A stretch of DNA of 64,000 nucleotides from Anthopleura xanthogrammica (taxonomy: Eukaryota > Cnidaria > Anthozoa > Actiniaria > Actiniidae), in assembly GCA_964019055.1 (NCBI GenBank), contig OZ025206.1, forward strand, positions 18,586,860-18,650,859. Direction: 5' to 3'. Positions 61,201-64,000 of this stretch are shown here, one piece after another (position 1 is the stretch's first letter; each line of letters starts with the position of its first letter). The notes under the pieces were generated by a model. The model searched no databases, had not been told where the DNA came from, and worked only from the letters and a program-made list of their open reading frames with translations. Position numbers and translations under genes: made by a program.

Positions 61201-64000
61201 TCTGTACCTTGTGTTGAGATCAAACATGGTCGTCGTACAAGAGATACATCACGTGATACATCACGTGAGCGTGAATTCTCTGTCCTTCTCTGAACGAAGA
61301 ATAAAGACGTCGCTTTCCGATTCCTCCATTTTTTTTATACATTCCTGAAACGACCTCTGGGGTGATCAAAGTCAGGGCACGGCTAACTCACAGATCAAAG
61401 CCTGAAACAACCTCTGGGGTGATCAAAGTCAGGGCACGGCTAACTCACAGATCAAAGCCTGAAACAACCTCTGGGCTGATCAAAGTCAGGGCAAGGCTAA
61501 CTCACAGATCCAATTTGAATTTTGCGTGTCACGGTTTTGTAGAGGGAGGAAAATAGCGGAGAACCCGGAGAATAATCCCTGAATCAAGAAATAGTTAAAC
61601 AGCATTTTCCGATGTCCTTTAAAAGTACTTGTTTTATTGCCTTGTGACAGTGTCGTTCGTTGTCGTTCTCCGTTGGTTTCCGGGTTGGAAACACAAACAG
61701 CTTCGAACGAACCAAGAGAACAGCTGGCAAGCCAATATCACGTGATGACTACGGTAAGTTTGTTGGTCCTTATCACTTTCTGACCTCCTGCAATAATGTT
61801 ATATTACAACTGGTATTATGTCTTAAGGGAGATTGGGAATGCGCCCATTTTCCCGTCCGTATTACAAAAATATAGAGCAGATTTCTTATGTGTGTGAAAA
61901 GTCACGGCACGGTTACGGCCCGGCGCGGACACGGCACGGAATGTCGAATGTTTTCATACACAGCACGGCACTGACACGGTTACGGCAAGGCGCGGTCTGT
62001 GCCGTAAATATTTCATAGTCACTTTGTCAAATTTAAAAGGTTTGAACGTCTGACCCCTAATGATTCCAAGGCAACCGCTTAACCAGTAACCGTTAAGCCT
62101 CGCGTTGGCTGATTTATGAGCCATTGTCTCCGATCATTTTCATGCAGAGGTTGCCTTGGAAACACAGGAACCTACTTAAAACTGTGAGAAACCTCGTGTG
62201 GCTACGCGCTTACTGACAAACATGTAGATGCCCTTGTGTAGCTGACAGTTGTATCTGTTCAATATCCGCAGTTATTTTCAAAGTGTTTTGTGCTGATCAT
62301 ACGTACACCACGGTAAGACTGAAGTACGGTGACACAGCACAGAAGGTTGTCGAGACAGCAGAAGAACGCGTGCTCCTTGGTGATGACTGTGTGCTTTGTG
62401 AGGTCAAGTCTAACAGCGGTCAGTAGAATATTTATTATAGTTGTTATTACGTTTGTAGTCAGACATTATTTTTGGGTTTTGAAGTCATATAAGCGAGAAT
62501 AATGGGTCAATACGGAGCGACGCTGACCCAAAATACTGAAAACGTAGTACTGCATTTATGTAGCATATAGATTCGAGCACATTCATCTTATATTATAGTT
62601 CTGCAGTTCATGTATATTGAATCAATGAATAACAATTTCAATGGGGTAAGAAAATACTAAAGAAGTTTTGATGAAGACGTCATTCTTAAACATGACGGCC
62701 CATCCGTAAAAAGGAGCAAACTCGCGGTTCGACTTTAGATTCATGGTCTTTTTCTACTTCAATCTTCTATTTATCTTCCTTTCTTTTTTCCCTCTTTCCT
62801 TCTCTCCTTCCGGTATTTCTAACTGTTTTTTCTCTCTCTATACAGAGATAGTTCCGTACAAACCCGACGACATGTGTGTGGTCACCAGACTGAGTGTTAA
62901 CGGGAGATTGTTCGTAGCACCGAGGGAACATCTTGACTCACTGGTAATGATCTGATACGAACACAACCCATCTGTTATCATACATATATATTAAAAGATA
63001 AATAAATAAAATAAAACAATGTCAGTATATCTATTGCCTAAATTACATTTTTAGTTTGAGCGTAATGTTTTACCATTGCAGACCACGTGTCATTCTCTTG
63101 GAAATAACATTCTTTGTTTAAGTTGTATCTATATTCATGTGTCTTCTCATGCGCAACCGTTAAACAAGGAAATTATACTCTAGGGAATGACACGTGGTCT
63201 GAAATGGGAGAGGCAAAGAGGTCTATTTATAAACCACTATGTTCAGCTACCCAGAATTGGCTGATTATTTCAAATGCTAAGTTTCACATTTTCATTTTTC
63301 ATTTCGTGTCCCAGACTCCACTATCGGAGCAAGAAGGACCAGAACAAGGATCCTTCAGTATTCTAGAGATGACAAGTTCAAGAGAGATAGCATATCACTT
63401 GACTGTGTACGACTACGAGCTGTTCACCAGTCTCAACATCGTAAGTCACCAATTGATGAACATTGAAACCTGTTTCATACGGGCTGTGAAAAAGTGCCCG
63501 CGTTAGAGAGGTGTCCGTATTATGTCCATTAAGTATGTCTCCGTACGAGTTGTTCACCAGTATCAACATTGTACTTTGACTATCAAAGATAAATATTTGA
63601 ACCTTTTTAATACGGACACTAAAAAAGTGTATAGACACTTAAAAGGCAGTTAATAATCTTGTTTTTTGACTTCCCAGTACGAACTGGTTTACTACACGTT
63701 CGGCCGCGAAAGCTTTGACAAGATCACAGCCAATCTGGACCTGTTTCTCAAACGGTTCAACGAGGTGAGCAGGGGGGAACATAGAAACTTGTTCACATTC
63801 ACGTGATACCCTCTCGACCAATCAGAGTACCAGAAAAATGGACTTTGACAGTTGGTGTATAACAACATAGATTTTATACTGATATCGTCATGCTATCTTA
63901 TTTTAGGTTCATTATTGGGTCATCACTGAGATCTGTCTTGCTACTCAGCTCAGCAAACGCGTTCATTTGTTGAAGAAATTCATCAAAATAGCCACACAGT
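45465..64000 (+). CDS. RAPGEF4: EPAC-type cAMP-activated Rap guanine nucleotide exchange factor, 3' end outside window
   Basis: 28 phase-consistent exons, 850 codons visible: 45465-45499, 46460-46511, 47393-47483, 48541-48629, 49158-49228, 49761-49836, 50131-50203, 50501-50553, 50652-50880, 51924-52104, 52463-52547, 53455-53515, 54185-54261, 54854-54921, 55983-56061, 57615-57736, 58622-58704, 59132-59213, 59386-59475, 60030-60111, 60630-60712, 61093-61126, 61651-61753, 62272-62418, 62846-62943, 63315-63440, 63678-63764 and 63907 to the edge. Order: cAMP-binding domain A ([16 protein letters not shown]; cassette [13 protein letters not shown] at 103-115), DEP ([20 protein letters not shown]), cAMP-binding domain B ([20 protein letters not shown]; cassette [14 protein letters not shown] at 403-416), REM, RA-like ([16 protein letters not shown]) and the start of CDC25 GEF ([20 protein letters not shown]). 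Two cAMP domains match EPAC2 rather than EPAC1. Lys405 replaces the Glu of PKA-type sites, as in known EPACs. cAMP binding relieves autoinhibition so that Rap is loaded with GTP. Confidence 0.94.
46957..47285. mobile_element. Inverted-repeat element in EPAC intron 2
   Basis: AAAGGGGTTGAAACGT at the left pairs with ACGTTTCAACCCCTTT-like ACACGTTTCAACCCCTTTAA at the right, and CTCTGGAATAT recurs inverted inside. The arms are imperfect. Confidence 0.6.
47853..47924 (+). tRNA. tRNA-Thr (anticodon CGT)
   Basis: Complete 72-base cloverleaf: acceptor stem GGCCTTG with CGGGGCC, D arm, anticodon stem TTGGT/ACCAA around the loop CTCGTAA (anticodon CGT, reads ACG), T arm ACGGG TTCGAAT CCCGT and discriminator T. 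An A box (TGGCCAAGTGG), a B box (GGTTCGAATCC) and a T-run terminator follow. It lies in EPAC intron 3, in the same sense as the host gene. Confidence 0.93.
48145..48372. mobile_element. Foldback element, TAGACTTGCTCCAAGTC family, copy 3
   Basis: About 228 bp in EPAC intron 3, ending 169 bp before exon 4. It keeps CGTTGGTAAATCGGATTCAA, CCGGTTACGAGAGCTTTCC and the right end GACTTGGAGCAAGTCTA. The left tip is lost. Confidence 0.88.
50241..50365. repeat. GACT/GACC simple repeat
   Basis: Degenerate tetranucleotide array of GACT, GACC and GGCT units in EPAC intron 7. Confidence 0.9.
50936..51352. mobile_element. Inverted-repeat element in EPAC intron 9
   Basis: Left AACAAAATCGTGCAACTTGT and right ACAAGTTGCATGATTTTGTT are near-exact reverse complements. 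Inside is a second TTGTTGTTGCATG hairpin. Confidence 0.75.
51389..51541. mobile_element. Inverted-repeat MITE, GAGATGCGCGAGCGC family, copy 1
   Basis: 153 bp. TAGACCATTTTCGAGATGCG at the left and CGCATCTCGAAAATAGTCTA at the right, with AGGCATTTTCGG / CAAAAATGCCTGG inside. The second copy is at 57925. Confidence 0.9.
51744..51895. repeat. TTTC microsatellite
   Basis: Long interrupted TTTC/TTCT array in EPAC intron 9, ending about 30 bases before exon 10, so it doubles as an extended pyrimidine tract. It creates spurious Lys/Arg/Glu-rich frames on the minus strand. Confidence 0.95.
52147..52215. repeat. TAA microsatellite
   Basis: About 22 nearly perfect TAA units in EPAC intron 10, followed by TTTATTAGCAAAATCC, which may be the reversed 3' end of a LINE copy. 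Confidence 0.95.
52732..53269. mobile_element. TTAA-flanked long-inverted-repeat element, 538 bp
   Basis: Left end AGGGGGACTGGTACGAAAAT and right end ATTTTCGTACTAGTCCCCCT pair over nearly 200 bases. TTAA sits at 52728-52731 and 53270-53273. There is no transposase frame. Located in EPAC intron 11. Confidence 0.9.
53589..53722. mobile_element. Foldback MITE, GACCCCTTGCA family, copy E
   Basis: 134 bp in EPAC intron 12, 73 bases after exon 12. Same arms as copy C but inverted relative to it. The right end contains TGACGTCACGTGCAAGGGG. Confidence 0.95.
54414..54577. mobile_element. Inverted-repeat element in EPAC intron 13
   Basis: GGATACACGGTGCAACATTG at the left and CAATGTTGCACCTTGTGTCC at the right are near-exact complements. 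The interior is made of repeated CGCAATGTTGC units. Confidence 0.8.
54920..55143 (+). repeat. Direct duplication in EPAC intron 14, copy 1 (with the exon 14 donor)
   Basis: AGGTAAAAACATTTATTCTAG starts at the exon 14 boundary. The whole roughly 220-bp block, ending ATGAATATGATCATGA, is repeated at 55576-55783. Confidence 0.92.
55576..55783 (+). repeat. Direct duplication in EPAC intron 14, copy 2
   Basis: Nearly identical to 54920-55143, with a short deletion after CATCGAGAGTT. It carries a copy of the AG/GTAAAAAC donor at its left end without the exon. Confidence 0.92.
56156..57384. mobile_element. 1.2-kb inverted-repeat element with nested insertion, EPAC intron 15
   Basis: Outer ends ACTGTTATTTTCAAGGAGT and ACTCCTTGAAAATAACAGT are exact complements. 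The interior is full of GGAGTAAA/TTTACTCC-like units. Inner arms TGAACATCTTTAGAATTTGA and TCAAATTCTAAAGATGTTCA flank a foldback MITE (copy F), so insertions are layered. Confidence 0.82.
56857..56990. mobile_element. Foldback MITE, GACCCCTTGCA family, copy F
   Basis: 134 bp. TAGACCCCTTGCAGCACGTC at the left and GTGCTGCAAGGGGTCTA at the right. Both arms derive from the same half, making the hairpin almost perfect. It lies inside the 56156 element, so it arrived later. Confidence 0.95.
57925..58098. mobile_element. Inverted-repeat MITE, GAGATGCGCGAGCGC family, copy 2
   Basis: Left TAGACCATTTCCGAGATGCG, right CGCGTATCTCGAAAATGGTG, with the AAATATCGCAGGCGC arm also inverted. Longer palindrome than copy 1. 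Confidence 0.88.
58305..58467. mobile_element. Inverted-repeat MITE, GTAATGTTTTCC family, copy 2
   Basis: Left GTAATGTTTTCCCATTTCAG, right CTGAAATGGGAAAACATTAG. The interior holds GTATCCATATTCATGTGTC. Confidence 0.88.
58848..58917 (+). pseudogene. tRNA-like sequence, probably a pseudogene or SINE head
   Basis: TTCCTG ... CAGGAA acceptor ends, a D arm AGCTCAGTGGC and a B-box-like GGTCGTGGGTTCAAAT are present. The T stem has a mismatch and the anticodon loop (around CTAGAAAC) is eight bases long, so a working tRNA is unlikely. Confidence 0.6.
59214..59385 (+). other. U12-type AT-AC intron of the EPAC gene
   Basis: The intron begins ATATCCTTT, the exact minor-spliceosome donor, and ends TTTAC. 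A branch-site match TTTTCTTAAC lies 11-12 bases before the 3' end. No GT-AG pair can join the flanking exons in frame, whereas this pair restores [16 protein letters not shown] through to [11 protein letters not shown] in the REM region. Confidence 0.85.
59450..59640 (+). repeat. Tandem copies of the EPAC exon 19 end and its donor
   Basis: Units start GATCGCAGCATAGTAGTCAA at 59450 and GACCGCAGCCGGCATAGTGG at 59531 and 59615. The first contains the true exon end and donor (AAAAG/GTATTG). The second repeats the donor at 59561. In the third it is mutated to AAAGGGGTTC. Confidence 0.9.
61344..61512. repeat. Tandem repeat, three 57-bp units, EPAC intron 22
   Basis: Units beginning CCTGAAACRACCTCTGG at 61344, 61401 and 61458, followed by the dispersed GGAGGAAAA ... 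GGAGAACCCGGAGAA repeat at about 61543. Similar text occurs near 49865-49990. Confidence 0.92.
63061..63211. mobile_element. Inverted-repeat MITE, GTAATGTTTTCC family, copy 3
   Basis: Left CGTAATGTTTTACCATTGCA with GACCACGTGTCATTC, right GAATGACACGTGGTCTGAAA with TGGGAG. The interior matches 58305-58467. Confidence 0.88.

Noticed and set aside
61344..61512. 57-bp spaced repeats
   Set aside because: Also contiguous tandem units with no spacers.

Overview
The window is AT-rich, intron-dense animal nuclear DNA. Small exons with GT-AG introns, a Pol III tRNA-Thr gene, a LINE fragment, tRNA-derived SINEs and more than twenty short foldback/MITE elements all point to a metazoan. The gene families and a dispersed intronic repeat whose chance translation contains [12 protein letters not shown] suggest an anthozoan cnidarian (coral or sea anemone). 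The species cannot be named from the sequence alone. All gene models were built by hand from splice sites and checked for reading-frame phase at every junction.

Layout: (1) 216-3926, minus strand: a LisH plus WD40 protein, 11 exons, running off the left edge. (2) 5211-10265, plus strand: an 8-exon deoxynucleoside kinase of 304 aa with a probable mitochondrial presequence. It lies head to head with gene 1, and its last intron carries a 5'-truncated LINE. (3) 13029-24325, minus strand: a 17-exon PHF10/BAF45a orthologue of 699 aa (PBAF chromatin remodeller), with a third PHD-like zinc module after the usual PHD pair. (4) 31607-42842, plus strand: a 20-exon villin of 838 aa (six gelsolin repeats and a headpiece). 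It has a probable TATA-driven non-coding first exon at about 28.6 kb and a possible alternative coding first exon at 26078. (5) 45465 to the right edge, plus strand: an EPAC (RAPGEF4-like) cAMP-activated Rap exchange factor, 28 exons and 850 codons visible, cut inside the catalytic domain.

The genes are unrelated neighbours, not an operon. They cover nucleotide salvage, chromatin, actin bundling and cAMP-Rap signalling.

The most notable features are a minor-spliceosome AT-AC intron inside the EPAC gene, a tandemly copied exon/donor junction right after it, the extra PHD module of PHF10, three different TTAA-flanked non-autonomous elements, and a six-copy foldback family whose ends carry a CACGTG/TGACGTCA composite motif. 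I saw no viral, CRISPR, toxin or prokaryotic system.
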